A stretch of DNA of 29,716 nt from Hirschia sp964351655 (GTDB lineage: Bacteria > Pseudomonadota > Alphaproteobacteria > Caulobacterales > Hyphomonadaceae): contig CAYGPD010000041.1 of the NCBI GenBank assembly GCA_964351655.1, positions 1-29,716 of the forward strand, read 5' to 3'. The position numbers were made by a program, and so were the translations under genes. Numbering within the stretch: position 1 is the stretch's first letter; each line of letters starts with the position of its first letter. Shown here piece after piece: positions 1-8,013 of this stretch. The notes beneath the pieces were generated by a model. It saw only the letters and a program-made list of their open reading frames with translations. It was not told the DNA's origin and did no database searches.

Positions 1-2871
1 GTGGACAAACAACTAAACACATTAAAACGTCAGGCTTCACGCGCAAAAAAATACCGTGCCCTGCAAGAACAAATCGACGCGCTCGAAATTCAAATCTCTT
101 ATTTCAAATGGCAAGCTGCACGCGAAGAATTAGCTCAAGCCCAGCTAAATGTAACCGAGACCGAAAAAGCTGCACAAGAAGCTGCCCAGCTCGAAGCAAG
201 TGCACTGGCGGCAGAAATTGAACTGCGCGATAAAATACCGGCACTTCGGGAATACGAGTCTGAAGCTGCAGCACAACTTGGGATTCTCAAACTCGAAAGC
301 GCCCGCTTAGATGGTGAACGTAAAGCTGCCTCAAGTGCGATTACGCGTCTTGAACAAGATTTACAGCGCGTCATTGAAGATCAATCCCGCGAACACAGCT
401 TGCGCGAAGAAGCTCTTAATTCCGCCAAACGCGCTCAAGTTAGCTATGATGCACTTCCCCAAAATAATAGTGATCATTTTGAAACCCAACGCGAATCCTT
501 AGCAGCAGAATTTGATTCTGCTCGCGCAAAACTTATAGCGTTAGAATCTCAGGCGGATACACTCTCCCAAAAACTCGCCACTGCACAGGCTGAGGCCAAT
601 AGCGCGAAAGCCAATTTACAACGGGCTCAAAATATCCATGCCAATCTGATTGCTGAACACGAACGTGCCACATCTAGCCTCATTGAGCTTGGCGATATGA
701 AAGCGCTTGAAGCTAAACAAGCCCAATTACATGCTGAATTTGAAAAAGCCCAAACAGCGCTCGCAAATGGCAATAGCCGCGCTGAGCAAGCCGACAACGA
801 ATTACAATCTGCTCGCCTTGCTGAAAAGCAAGCCTTGCTGCCTTCGCAAGAGATTGAAAAAGAAATTCGTACCTTAGAAGCCGAAATTTCTGGTCTAAAA
901 CGTTTGCAAGGTAATACTTCATTTCAAAAATCAGCTCCTATCCTGGATGAAACCCACCCCGAAGCTGGCATAGAGCGCGCACTTGCAGCTGCTTTAGGCG
1001 ATGATCTAAATGCGTCTACCAATACTGAAGATTCACAATATTGGTCCGATACACATGGCAATTGCGCTTCACCTCTTCCAGAAGGCGCAATTGCACTTTC
1101 CTCTCTTGTAAATGCACCTCGCGCTCTTGCTGCTCGATTATCTCAATGCGGCGTTGTCGATGCGAAGAATGGTCCCGCAATGCAGGTCAAGCTTATGCAA
1201 GGTCAACGCTTGGTATCTCGTGCCGGAGATTTATGGAGATGGGACGGGTATGTGCGCACCGCAAAGGCACCTAGTTCAGCTAGCGAAAAATTAGAACAAC
1301 GCGCACATATTACAGCACTTGAAAAAGAGTTGATGAATACAAAAAAGCGAGCTGACATTCTTCGCAAGAAGCATGAGGCCGCCACACAGACAGCACATAC
1401 CGCAGCGCAAGCAGCACAGACAGCAACAAGAGCTATACCAGAGCTAACCCAGCAAGCTGCCAGAGCTAAAGAAGATACTCTGCACAACACCCAAGCGATG
1501 GAGCGCCTTTCCATGCGCACATCTTCGATAAATGACAATATTGCTCGCATCGAAGACGCCCTCAAAATCGCGTTTCAAGACATCAAAACATCTCAAGAAA
1601 TGCTTGTGAGTGGATCTTCAGAAAATGAACAAAAACAACTCGATAGCCTTCGAGAAAGTATTCGAAACCAACGAGAAACCGAACGTGACGCACGCAACGC
1701 TTTAAATGATCTAGACAATGAAAAAGCACGTATTGATGGCCGTCGCCACGCCCTAAAGCGTGAGATTCAAGATTGGACCCGCCGTAGCGAAACCGCTGAC
1801 AAACGCCTTGATGATCTCAATATTCAACGCACAGGAATCCGTGGACAGCTCGAAAGTGCAAAATCGCAACCCTCTGATTTAGAAGCACAATTATCCACAC
1901 TCAACACCCAATTGGAAGCTGCAACTGCCAAACGTCAAGACGCCGGAGATGCAGTTTCAACCTTAGAATCTCAGCTTAGAGAAGCTGAATCCCACTTTCG
2001 AAAATCACGTGATGATGTTTCCAAAGCCCGAGAATCTCAAATTCGAGCAGAAACACGTTTAGAATCAGCGCAGCGCCGCGAATCTGAGATTGGCGAAAAC
2101 ATTCAGACAAGATTATCTCATGATTTTGAAACCCTCGAAAAAAACGCCAACAAATTACTTCAAGAGATTGAAAATACAGACGAAATTTTCAACTTGTCTA
2201 GCGCTGAAGCCCAGCTAAACACCCTTACCCGTGAACGTGACAGTCTTGGCGGCGTCAATATGGAAGCTGATCTTCAGGTTGAAGAAACCGCGAACCGCCT
2301 TGAAACCCAATTGCGCGAACGGGAAGACTTAGACCAAGCTCTTGCTAAACTCCAAGAAGGTGTTCATGCGCTAAATTCAAAAGGTCGCGAACTATTATTG
2401 GAGGCCTTTGAAAAAGTCTCAGAACATTTTCGTGTTCTATTTGAAGCACTTTTTGAAGGCGGCGAAGCACAGCTGAAGCTAACGGAGTCCGACGACCCAC
2501 TACAGGCTGGGTTGGAGATATTCGCATGCCCACCAGGCAAGAGGCTGTCTGCACTCTCTCTTATGTCAGGTGGGGAGCAGGCCCTTACCGCAGCCGCCCT
2601 TATATTCGCAGTTTTCTTATCCCAACCTTCTCCATTATGTGTTCTCGATGAAGTCGACGCACCACTAGATGATGCCAATGTCGATCGCTTCTGCCGTATG
2701 CTAAACACAATGCGATCACGAACGGACACTCGATTCGTAGTTATTACGCATAATCCAGTAACAATGTCGCGTATGGATCGCCTATATGGGGTCACAATGC
2801 AGGAACGCGGCGTGTCTCGACTCGTTTCAGTAGACCTTCAGTCGGCGGAACAATTGGTCGCAGCCCAATAA
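1..2871 (+). CDS. smc: Chromosome partition protein SMC (5' end outside window)
   Basis: C-terminal 956 residues of an SMC ATPase, which organises and segregates the chromosome as a ring-shaped dimer. The first visible residues match the start of the SMC coiled coil, so the N-terminal head with the Walker A motif lies upstream of the window; the GTG at base 1 is probably an internal valine. Two long coiled-coil arms rich in Glu, Ala, Gln and Arg flank a compact hinge at about residues 320-430. The C-terminal head has the ABC signature SGGEQ at 856-860 and Walker B with catalytic D883-E884 (VLDEVDAPLDD). The hinge lacks the usual glycine-rich SMC hinge motifs and carries a sequence like GQRLVSRAGDLWRWDGY. 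From memory this is the alphaproteobacterial variant. Identity is certain; the missing part is the window edge, not a broken gene. Confidence 0.96.
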   Translation: MDKQLNTLKRQASRAKKYRALQEQIDALEIQISYFKWQAAREELAQAQLNVTETEKAAQEAAQLEASALAAEIELRDKIPALREYESEAAAQLGILKLESARLDGERKAASSAITRLEQDLQRVIEDQSREHSLREEALNSAKRAQVSYDALPQNNSDHFETQRESLAAEFDSARAKLIALESQADTLSQKLATAQAEANSAKANLQRAQNIHANLIAEHERATSSLIELGDMKALEAKQAQLHAEFEKAQTALANGNSRAEQADNELQSARLAEKQALLPSQEIEKEIRTLEAEISGLKRLQGNTSFQKSAPILDETHPEAGIERALAAALGDDLNASTNTEDSQYWSDTHGNCASPLPEGAIALSSLVNAPRALAARLSQCGVVDAKNGPAMQVKLMQGQRLVSRAGDLWRWDGYVRTAKAPSSASEKLEQRAHITALEKELMNTKKRADILRKKHEAATQTAHTAAQAAQTATRAIPELTQQAARAKEDTLHNTQAMERLSMRTSSINDNIARIEDALKIAFQDIKTSQEMLVSGSSENEQKQLDSLRESIRNQRETERDARNALNDLDNEKARIDGRRHALKREIQDWTRRSETADKRLDDLNIQRTGIRGQLESAKSQPSDLEAQLSTLNTQLEAATAKRQDAGDAVSTLESQLREAESHFRKSRDDVSKARESQIRAETRLESAQRRESEIGENIQTRLSHDFETLEKNANKLLQEIENTDEIFNLSSAEAQLNTLTRERDSLGGVNMEADLQVEETANRLETQLREREDLDQALAKLQEGVHALNSKGRELLLEAFEKVSEHFRVLFEALFEGGEAQLKLTESDDPLQAGLEIFACPPGKRLSALSLMSGGEQALTAAALIFAVFLSQPSPLCVLDEVDAPLDDANVDRFCRMLNTMRSRTDTRFVVITHNPVTMSRMDRLYGVTMQERGVSRLVSVDLQSAEQLVAAQ

Positions 2872-2884
2872 AAAGCGACCAATT
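2852..2884 (+). terminator. Hairpin spanning the smc stop codon
   Basis: AATTGGTCGC at 2852-2861 pairs perfectly with GCGACCAATT at 2875-2884, leaving a 13-nt loop that holds the smc stop codon. The downstream stretch is AT-rich but has only short T-runs. It may be a weak terminator or a 3'-end stabiliser; the lack of a clean U-tract lowers confidence. Confidence 0.4.
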
Positions 2885-2931
2885 ATTTGAAATGTTTATA
2901 TTTTTCAACACACTAACGATATTTAAATTGG

Positions 2932-2961
2932 CTTGACTTCGTGAATATACTTCCCTAGTTT
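2932..2961 (+). promoter_or_regulatory. Probable promoter of the atp (F0) operon
   Basis: CTTGAC at 2932-2937 matches the alphaproteobacterial -35 consensus. At 17 bp spacing it is followed by CTAGTT at 2955-2960 as a degenerate -10. It sits about 85 bp before the atpI start, in the only intergenic space before the operon. This is consensus matching by eye only. Confidence 0.4.
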
Positions 2962-3047
2962 CCGCCCAAGCTTGGCGAGCTGAGCTGTGACTACGAATAC
3001 GGGGCAACATTTTCCTTACCTTTTTAGGTATTTAGTGGATTAAACGC

Positions 3048-3371
3048 ATGAGCAATGACGATCTCAGAAAGCAGATCGATGAGGCACGTGCCGCTTATAC
3101 GAACAAGTATGAGCCCAAACTAAATCCGGAAGGTCAGGCAAAGGGCATGGCTCTGGGGTTTCGAATGGCAACAGAGTTTGCCGTTGGACCTCTCGTTGGT
3201 GCAGCCATCGGCTGGGGATTAGATCTTGTGTTTCATACGAAACCTTGGATGCTAATCATCTGGATGATGCTTGGGTTTGCCGCAGGAGTTATGAATGTCG
3301 TACGTACAGTGAAAGCTGCACAAGACACCGCCGGAAGTGAACCACCGGTCCAAGGAGTTGAAGAAGAATGA
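3048..3371 (+). CDS. atpI: ATP synthase accessory protein AtpI
   Basis: 107-residue small membrane protein of the AtpI family, encoded first in F0 operons and linked to assembly of the c-ring or to Mg2+ supply. The N-terminus is charged and cytoplasmic (about 1-35). Two hydrophobic helices follow at about 43-61 and 67-86, the first carrying the glycine pattern GPLVGAAIGWGLD typical of the family. The C-terminal tail is acidic. The start has a purine-rich AGTGGA upstream at a suitable distance. Its stop overlaps the atpB start by 4 nt (ATGA), implying translational coupling. Position directly before atpB supports the call more than sequence alone. Confidence 0.9.
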   Translation: MSNDDLRKQIDEARAAYTNKYEPKLNPEGQAKGMALGFRMATEFAVGPLVGAAIGWGLDLVFHTKPWMLIIWMMLGFAAGVMNVVRTVKAAQDTAGSEPPVQGVEEE

Positions 3372-4153
3372 TGCTGGAATCGATCAATTCTATGATCAAT
3401 CAAGTCGCTACGGATCCGATTCACCAATTTGTGTTGAAGCCAATCGCTGACTTCCACATTGGCGGATATGACCTTTCCTTCACAAACTCTGCTTTGTTTA
3501 TGGTTATTGGCGTTGCTCTGGCAATCGGCTTGTTAATGGTAGCCTCTTCAAAAGGCTCAACAATTCCATCTCGTGGCCAGTCTATTGCTGAAATCGCATA
3601 CGGTTTTGTTGCCGGCATGGTGCGTGACATGATGGGCGAAGACGGAATGAGATTTTTCCCATTTGTCTTCTCTCTGTTCATCTTTATTTTCTTCGCCAAC
3701 ATGCTTGGTATGTTCCCATATTTCTTTACTACAACATCGCACATCATCGTGAATTTTGCTTTGGCAATGCTCGTTATGGCAATTGTTGTTGGGTATGGTT
3801 TCTACAAAAACGGCTTTAAATTCTTCAAGTTGTTCTTCCCTTCTGGTGTGCCTCCGGTACTTTACATCCTTGTAACTCCGATCGAGTTCATTTCTTTCCT
3901 TTCTCGTCCGATTTCATTGTCAGTGCGTTTGTTCGCCAACATGCTCGCCGGACACATCATGCTTAAAGTTTTCGCCGGTTTTGTGATTATGCTCGCAAGT
4001 GCTGGTGGATTGCTCGTCGTCCTCGCTCCTGTTGCTCTTGCAGGAACAGTCGCGGTCGTCGCTCTAGAATTCCTGGTGGCGTTCCTCCAGGCTTACGTTT
4101 TCGCTATTCTTACATGCGTTTATTTAAACGACGCATTACACCCGGGGCACTAG
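3368..4153 (+). CDS. atpB: F0F1 ATP synthase subunit a
   Basis: 261-residue integral membrane subunit that forms the two proton half-channels against the c-ring. The essential helix has the motif SVRLFANMLAGH; its arginine is R187 by my count and corresponds to E. coli R210. The C-terminus carries the conserved EFLVAFLQAYVFAIL helix and ends in the LHPGH typical of alphaproteobacteria. Length matches the family (about 240-270 residues). The first ATG overlaps the atpI stop and is followed directly by a second ATG, so translation could begin at residue 1 or 2. Confidence 0.98.
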   Translation: MMLESINSMINQVATDPIHQFVLKPIADFHIGGYDLSFTNSALFMVIGVALAIGLLMVASSKGSTIPSRGQSIAEIAYGFVAGMVRDMMGEDGMRFFPFVFSLFIFIFFANMLGMFPYFFTTTSHIIVNFALAMLVMAIVVGYGFYKNGFKFFKLFFPSGVPPVLYILVTPIEFISFLSRPISLSVRLFANMLAGHIMLKVFAGFVIMLASAGGLLVVLAPVALAGTVAVVALEFLVAFLQAYVFAILTCVYLNDALHPGH

Positions 4154-4163
4154 TTTCGGGCGT

Positions 4164-4217
4164 AGTTTGAATTTTTGGTTGACCTGCCCGCCCATTTAGG
4201 GTTTTAGGGCGCAAACT
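4164..4217 (+). promoter_or_regulatory. Structured leader just before the atpE ribosome binding site
   Basis: AGTTTG (4164-4169) pairs with CAAACT (4212-4217), and CGCCC (4189-4193) pairs with GGGCG (4207-4211). The two helices are contiguous on the 3' side, with a 19-nt U-rich bulge on the 5' side. The structure ends just before the Shine-Dalgarno TTGGGAGA at 4218-4225. It could favour atpE translation by keeping the ribosome binding site open. E. coli atpE is known to have an enhancing initiation region; its relevance here is inference. Confidence 0.35.
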
Positions 4218-4232
4218 CTTGGGAGATCCGTT

Positions 4233-4457
4233 ATGGAAGAAGGTCTAAAGTACGTCGGCGCAGGTCTAGCCTGTTTTGCTATGTTTGGTGCAGCTCTAGG
4301 TGTGGGAAACATTTTCTCTAGCTACCTTGATGCAGCTATGCGCAACCCATCTGCAGCTCAAGGCCAATTTGGTAACTTGATCTTTGGTTTCGCTGTGACA
4401 GAAGCCCTTGGTATCTTTGGTTTCTTGATCGCGATTTTGCTATTGTTCGCTGTTTAA
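4233..4457 (+). CDS. atpE: F0F1 ATP synthase subunit c
   Basis: 74-residue proteolipid that forms the rotating ring. Two transmembrane helices are joined by the polar loop R37-N38-P39. The ion-binding carboxylate is E57 in AVTEALGIFGF. The first helix has the small-residue packing pattern GAALGVGN. No sodium-type liganding pattern is apparent, so proton coupling is likely. Length is normal for alphaproteobacteria. The gene has a good Shine-Dalgarno (GGGAGA, 4220-4225) and is bracketed by a structured leader and a long downstream hairpin. These may raise its expression relative to the single-copy subunits. Confidence 0.98.
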   Translation: MEEGLKYVGAGLACFAMFGAALGVGNIFSSYLDAAMRNPSAAQGQFGNLIFGFAVTEALGIFGFLIAILLLFAV

Positions 4458-4483
4458 GCGCACCAATAAATTTATCGTCTAAC

Positions 4484-4526
4484 ACGGAATTTGAAGCTAT
4501 CTTTGCAGATAGATTTCAAATTCCGT
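4484..4526 (+). promoter_or_regulatory. Long perfect hairpin between atpE and atpF'
   Basis: ACGGAATTTGAA at 4484-4495 pairs perfectly with TTCAAATTCCGT at 4515-4526 (12 bp). Inside it, CTATCT (4497-4502) pairs with AGATAG (4507-4512) around a 4-nt loop TTGC, separated by a small 1x2 internal loop. There is no U-tract afterwards, so it is not a simple intrinsic terminator. It is well placed to protect the 3' end of an atpE-containing transcript or to reduce read-through. Confidence 0.75.
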
Positions 4527-4564
4527 CGTTGGTTTAAGAATACAAGAAGATCAGGGGTCAAACC

Positions 4565-5107
4565 ATGGCGACTACGCCAGCCCACGGGGCAGACGCAGCT
4601 CACGAAACAAGTGGCATTTTTCCGCCGTTTGACTTCAGCTCATTCCCATCACAGATTTTTTGGCTCGCTCTAACATTCGGCGTGCTCTACTTCTTTATGT
4701 CGAAGGTTGTCCTTCCACGTATTGGTGGAGCTATTGATCGCCGTGCAGACAGCATCACCCAAGACTTGGAAGAAGCGTCGCGCATGTCTGATCGCGCTGC
4801 CGCTGCCCAACAATCTTTGGAAAAAGAACTCGCAGAAGCTCGCGCAAAAGCTCGCGCAACTGCCGCACAAGCAAAAGCTGACATAGAAGCTGAAGTTGCT
4901 GCTGAAACAGCAAAAACAGAAGCAGAAGTAGATGCAAGGATTGCAGAAGCCTCTGCACGTATTGCTGAAGTGCAAACGACGGCTATGAAGAATGTTCAAG
5001 ATGTAGCGTCATCTGCTGCAGCAATAATCGTGAACAAACTTATTGGCGTAGATGTTTCAACAGACGACGCTTCAAAAGCGGTCTCTGGTGTGTTGAAAGG
5101 AAACTAA
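4565..5107 (+). CDS. atpF': F0F1 ATP synthase subunit b'
   Basis: 180-residue stator subunit. It has a short N-terminus with PPFDFSSFPSQIFWLAL typical of b' chains, one transmembrane helix at about 29-46, then the VLPRIGGAIDRRADSI junction. A long Ala/Glu/Lys-rich coiled coil runs to about residue 150. It pairs with the b subunit encoded next to form the heterodimeric peripheral stalk of alphaproteobacteria and phototrophs. The start has AGGGG a few bases upstream. Assigned as b' rather than b because it comes first and lacks the long polar N-terminus of the next gene. Confidence 0.95.
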   Translation: MATTPAHGADAAHETSGIFPPFDFSSFPSQIFWLALTFGVLYFFMSKVVLPRIGGAIDRRADSITQDLEEASRMSDRAAAAQQSLEKELAEARAKARATAAQAKADIEAEVAAETAKTEAEVDARIAEASARIAEVQTTAMKNVQDVASSAAAIIVNKLIGVDVSTDDASKAVSGVLKGN

Positions 5108-5110
5108 GTC

Positions 5111-5725
5111 ATGTCCGAGCAAGAACACGGTAACGACGCAAAACACGTTGGTGAAGAACTTCATTCAGAAATTTCTGAAGAACTTCACTCAACAATGGGT
5201 GTCGCTGAACATGGCGAACATGTTGAGCCAACAGGCCCGTTCGCTGACCCTACTTTCTGGGCTACAGTTGCTGTTTTCACTTTCCTTGCAATATTGGTAT
5301 GGAAGAAAATCCCGAACGCAATTGGCAAATCATTGGATGATCGCGCTCAGAAGATTCAAGATGAATTAGACCACGCGCGTATTCTCCGTGAAAAAGCTCA
5401 AGTTGCTTTGGCAGAAGCAGAGCGCAGCCAAGCACAAGCAGCTGAAGATGCCAAAGCAATCATTACTGCGTCTAAGAATGAAGCAAAAGCATTTGCCGCG
5501 CAAACACGTGCAGAACTGAAAGAACGTATGGCACGGCGCGAAAAAATGGCTGAAGAACGTATCGCACGTGCTGAAGTCGAAGCTCTGCAAGCTGTTCGTA
5601 ACTCCGCTGCTGATGCAGCTGCAAAAGCGGCAGCAGTCGTTATGGCAGAAAATGTTTCAAAAGGCCCAGCTAAGAAAAGCTTGTTTGACAATAGCCTTGA
5701 AGACATAAAAAAAGCACTCAGTTAG
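5111..5725 (+). CDS. atpF: F0F1 ATP synthase subunit b
   Basis: 204-residue stator subunit, starting 3 nt after the b' stop with AAGGAAAC as ribosome binding site. A polar N-terminal extension of about 45 residues is rich in His and Glu and contains the near-repeat EELHSE/EELHST. One transmembrane helix (about 47-64) follows, then KKIPNAIGKSLDDRA and a long coiled coil ending in a short C-terminal motif (SLEDIKKAL). The extension precedes a well-conserved FADPTFWATVAVFTF segment. An alternative start at M29 would remove most of it, but no better ribosome binding site was seen there. Last gene of the F0 operon; F1 genes are not adjacent. Confidence 0.95.
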   Translation: MSEQEHGNDAKHVGEELHSEISEELHSTMGVAEHGEHVEPTGPFADPTFWATVAVFTFLAILVWKKIPNAIGKSLDDRAQKIQDELDHARILREKAQVALAEAERSQAQAAEDAKAIITASKNEAKAFAAQTRAELKERMARREKMAEERIARAEVEALQAVRNSAADAAAKAAAVVMAENVSKGPAKKSLFDNSLEDIKKALS

Positions 5726-5754
5726 ACATCAGCTTTAGTCTTGCTAAATCAAAT

Positions 5755-5789
5755 AACGGTTGGAGATATCTCATTTCCAACCGTTTTTT
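5755..5789 (+). terminator. Intrinsic terminator of the atp operon
   Basis: AACGGTTGGA (5755-5764) pairs with TCCAACCGTT (5776-5785) and runs into a six-T tract (5784-5789). It lies 30 bp after the atpF stop. It could also slow transcription arriving from the convergent gene at 5839, but the T-run on that strand is poor. Confidence 0.9.
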
Positions 5790-5838
5790 ATTATTCTAAA
5801 AACAAATACTTCTACAATTTTGAGCACAGTTTACAGAA

Positions 5839-6198
5839 TTAACTTCTGTCTGCTTCATCTCCCAAAATTAACTGCAAAAGCCAATTAGGTGCAAAACGTT
5901 TCAAATTTGGATGTTTTGCAATCGTATTCTGCATCCAACGTTTACCTGCCAATGAATTTCTAGCAAGAAGTACAACTCCCAATATGACTATTGGAAGCCC
6001 AATTGGAACGAACGGGATTGGAGTAAGAAAAGCTATGGGCACTCCGATCACAATAAAAAACATTCCCAACAATGCCAGAAGCGGGCGCAAGAATTTCAAT
6101 ACGCCCCCTTTCGCTTTTGTTTCTGTGGCCAGTTTTTCTTCCTGAGTGATTGCTATGTTTGGCGGATCTATCAATTGCTTGTTCAAATCGGTCGTCAT
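5839..6198 (-). CDS. Small two-helix membrane protein, function unknown
   Basis: 119-residue protein with a polar, cytoplasmic-looking N-terminus (about 1-33) and a hydrophobic block at about 35-80. The block probably forms two helices separated by a Pro-rich turn, TPIPFVPIGLP. A basic amphipathic C-terminal tail follows (AGKRWMQNTIAKHPNL). The Pro/Gly turn between two helices recalls small PGPGW-type transmembrane proteins, but the hallmark sequence is not present, so the family is uncertain. It lies 88 bp downstream of the GT-C-like gene on the same strand and converges on the atp operon. No function is assigned. Confidence 0.75.
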   Translation of the reverse strand: MTTDLNKQLIDPPNIAITQEEKLATETKAKGGVLKFLRPLLALLGMFFIVIGVPIAFLTPIPFVPIGLPIVILGVVLLARNSLAGKRWMQNTIAKHPNLKRFAPNWLLQLILGDEADRS

Positions 6199-6286
6199 CT
6201 ACTATCAAATACTGAATTTTAAGGGACTATCTCTACGCATATTTATGTTCATTATGGGGCGTAGATTTGAGTCAGCCTAATAAGCA

Positions 6287-7903
6287 CTATTTAGGAAATA
6301 AGTCGATTTCAGAATTACGATTTTGGTCATTAAAACACTGCTTCCGAATAGGAATCCATGCCAGACAGAACAAAGCTACGCACAGCCACAGCCCTCCCCA
6401 CACAGGATTTGCCAGAGCAGACATTTGATCCCAATCCACAACACATCTACCCGCAAAATCAATGCGTTTCGATACTTCATGCTTTACTGCACAGCCTGAG
6501 AACAATGCTAACTGCAATGTCCATGCATAAATAGAAAACAGACTAATTAATCCAACAATTACTGTCATTCCAATATGCTTTGGCCATCCGACTGCAATAA
6601 AGGTCGCAAGTGCAGGTGCTAATATATGCAGATACCAGCCGGGCGCTCCAGATCCTACACCTGTAAGCGCTATACGAAGCATAAGATGATAGCAAAGCCC
6701 TGCCACTACTGGCACGGCCATAAACAATGGTAACCAAATTACTTTGGGAAATGATTTTAGTTTCCAGAGGCTATTCAGCATCGGCAAGAAAAATACAATC
6801 ATAGGAACCAACATTACAAAATTTGATAAGCGCCCTAAAGACCAATTTCCTGCCCACAAGAAGCTTATCGCCATACCAGCAAGACCTCTGATTATCGCCA
6901 GTAACGACGCATTATGCAGAAAATTACTTAAGACACCCCCGTTTTTATCAAATTGCAGCATCTCGTCGCCGCCAATAATATTCCCATAAACAATAGCTTT
7001 ATAGATATACCAGCCGCCACCAATAATGATCGCTATGGTTAAACTAGTAGTCGCTACTTTTATCCAATGCGCCGACTTTTCTAGATATGCTCTCCAAAGA
7101 AAATACAGACCCACTCCTGCACAAATAGGCACAAAAAAAGCTTTAGTCCAAAGTCCTGCACCCAATGCAAACCCCAAAACGACTACCCATTTTTTTGAAA
7201 ACCCACCCCGCTCAATCTGCAACAACGCACTCCACGATATGCCCGCAAATAATAAGCACATGCTGTCATTTCCCATGCGCGCCATCTCTGGAAAAAACTG
7301 TGGCACAAGAAATGGCCAAGCCGCCGCTATGAGAGCGAATTTCTCCGCTGGTAAATTTGAGTGTTGTTGGAATAACTGGTTTTGTTTTATCCATCTGACA
7401 CTGGCTTCTACACCGATAAAAAATCCAGCAAATGCAAAGCACCACGAGGTAAATCGCAAGACGAAAAACTGTGAGACCCAGTCCCAATTTTGCGTAAATT
7501 TATATGCCGGTTGCAGTGCTAAATAGTAAAGTGGTGGATGTTGAGCTTGCCAATTATTCGTTGGTCCGGGTGCAAAAACTGTTGGTGGAAAACTCTCATG
7601 TAGACTGTCGTTATCGGCTGCATTGTAGGTGTAGTAAGTTAAACGGCCCGCCTCATTTGCGGATGTGTCCCCTAGATACGGCATCGGGCCAGGGTATGTT
7701 TCAAGCCCTTTATCCAATTTATCAACGCCGTAGATCGGCATTTTCCCTTCGCTGCTCCAAAACGTCACAGATGACCAATGGGCGGTTTCATCAAACCCTT
7801 CAAAGGGAGGTAAAAATGCTATGTGGGCTATGCCAACAAAAAAGACAGATGCGAGGATAAACCGATATGCTGGCCAAATGAAAAGTCTTTTCAAAAGTGA
7901 CAT
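6287..7903 (-). CDS. Multi-spanning GT-C-fold-like membrane glycosyltransferase
   Basis: About 538-residue polytopic membrane protein, roughly 11-12 helices. The first periplasmic loop has an acidic FEGFDETAHW motif (D38, E39, H42). A later loop has QAQHPPLYYL (H122 onwards). The acidic first-loop motif plus HPPLYY is the pattern of GT-C glycosyltransferases (ArnT/PMT-like, DUF2142-like), which use lipid-linked sugar donors at the outer face of the inner membrane. Start: the ATG at 7903 has GGGGA 7 nt upstream, whereas an in-frame ATG at 7936 has none and lies near the preceding terminator. The gene stands alone, with no sugar-nucleotide or polysaccharide genes nearby, so donor and acceptor cannot be predicted. 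Broad class fairly sure; exact family not. Confidence 0.75.
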   Translation of the reverse strand: MSLLKRLFIWPAYRFILASVFFVGIAHIAFLPPFEGFDETAHWSSVTFWSSEGKMPIYGVDKLDKGLETYPGPMPYLGDTSANEAGRLTYYTYNAADNDSLHESFPPTVFAPGPTNNWQAQHPPLYYLALQPAYKFTQNWDWVSQFFVLRFTSWCFAFAGFFIGVEASVRWIKQNQLFQQHSNLPAEKFALIAAAWPFLVPQFFPEMARMGNDSMCLLFAGISWSALLQIERGGFSKKWVVVLGFALGAGLWTKAFFVPICAGVGLYFLWRAYLEKSAHWIKVATTSLTIAIIIGGGWYIYKAIVYGNIIGGDEMLQFDKNGGVLSNFLHNASLLAIIRGLAGMAISFLWAGNWSLGRLSNFVMLVPMIVFFLPMLNSLWKLKSFPKVIWLPLFMAVPVVAGLCYHLMLRIALTGVGSGAPGWYLHILAPALATFIAVGWPKHIGMTVIVGLISLFSIYAWTLQLALFSGCAVKHEVSKRIDFAGRCVVDWDQMSALANPVWGGLWLCVALFCLAWIPIRKQCFNDQNRNSEIDLFPK

Positions 7904-7949
7904 GAATTTTCCCCACGATGATCTATATCTTTCCATAGAGCAAAACTAC

Positions 7950-7986
7950 AAAAAGAAAACCGCCTGAACGGGATAGGTTCAGGCGG
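7950..7986 (-). terminator. Intrinsic terminator of the gcv operon
   Basis: Read on the minus strand, CCGCCTGAAC (7986-7977) pairs with GTTCAGGCGG (7969-7960) around a 7-nt loop. It is followed by TTTTCTTTTT (7959-7950). It lies about 27 bp after the gcvPB stop and separates the operon from the downstream glycosyltransferase-like gene. Confidence 0.92.
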
Positions 7987-8013
7987 CATCAACTCTACTT
8001 AGCCCAAACTATC

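Noticed and set aside
7504..7860. 118-codon plus-strand open frame opposite the glycosyltransferase-like gene
   Set aside because: The minus-strand frame has membrane helices and catalytic-type motifs; the opposite frame has no such structure or ribosome binding site.
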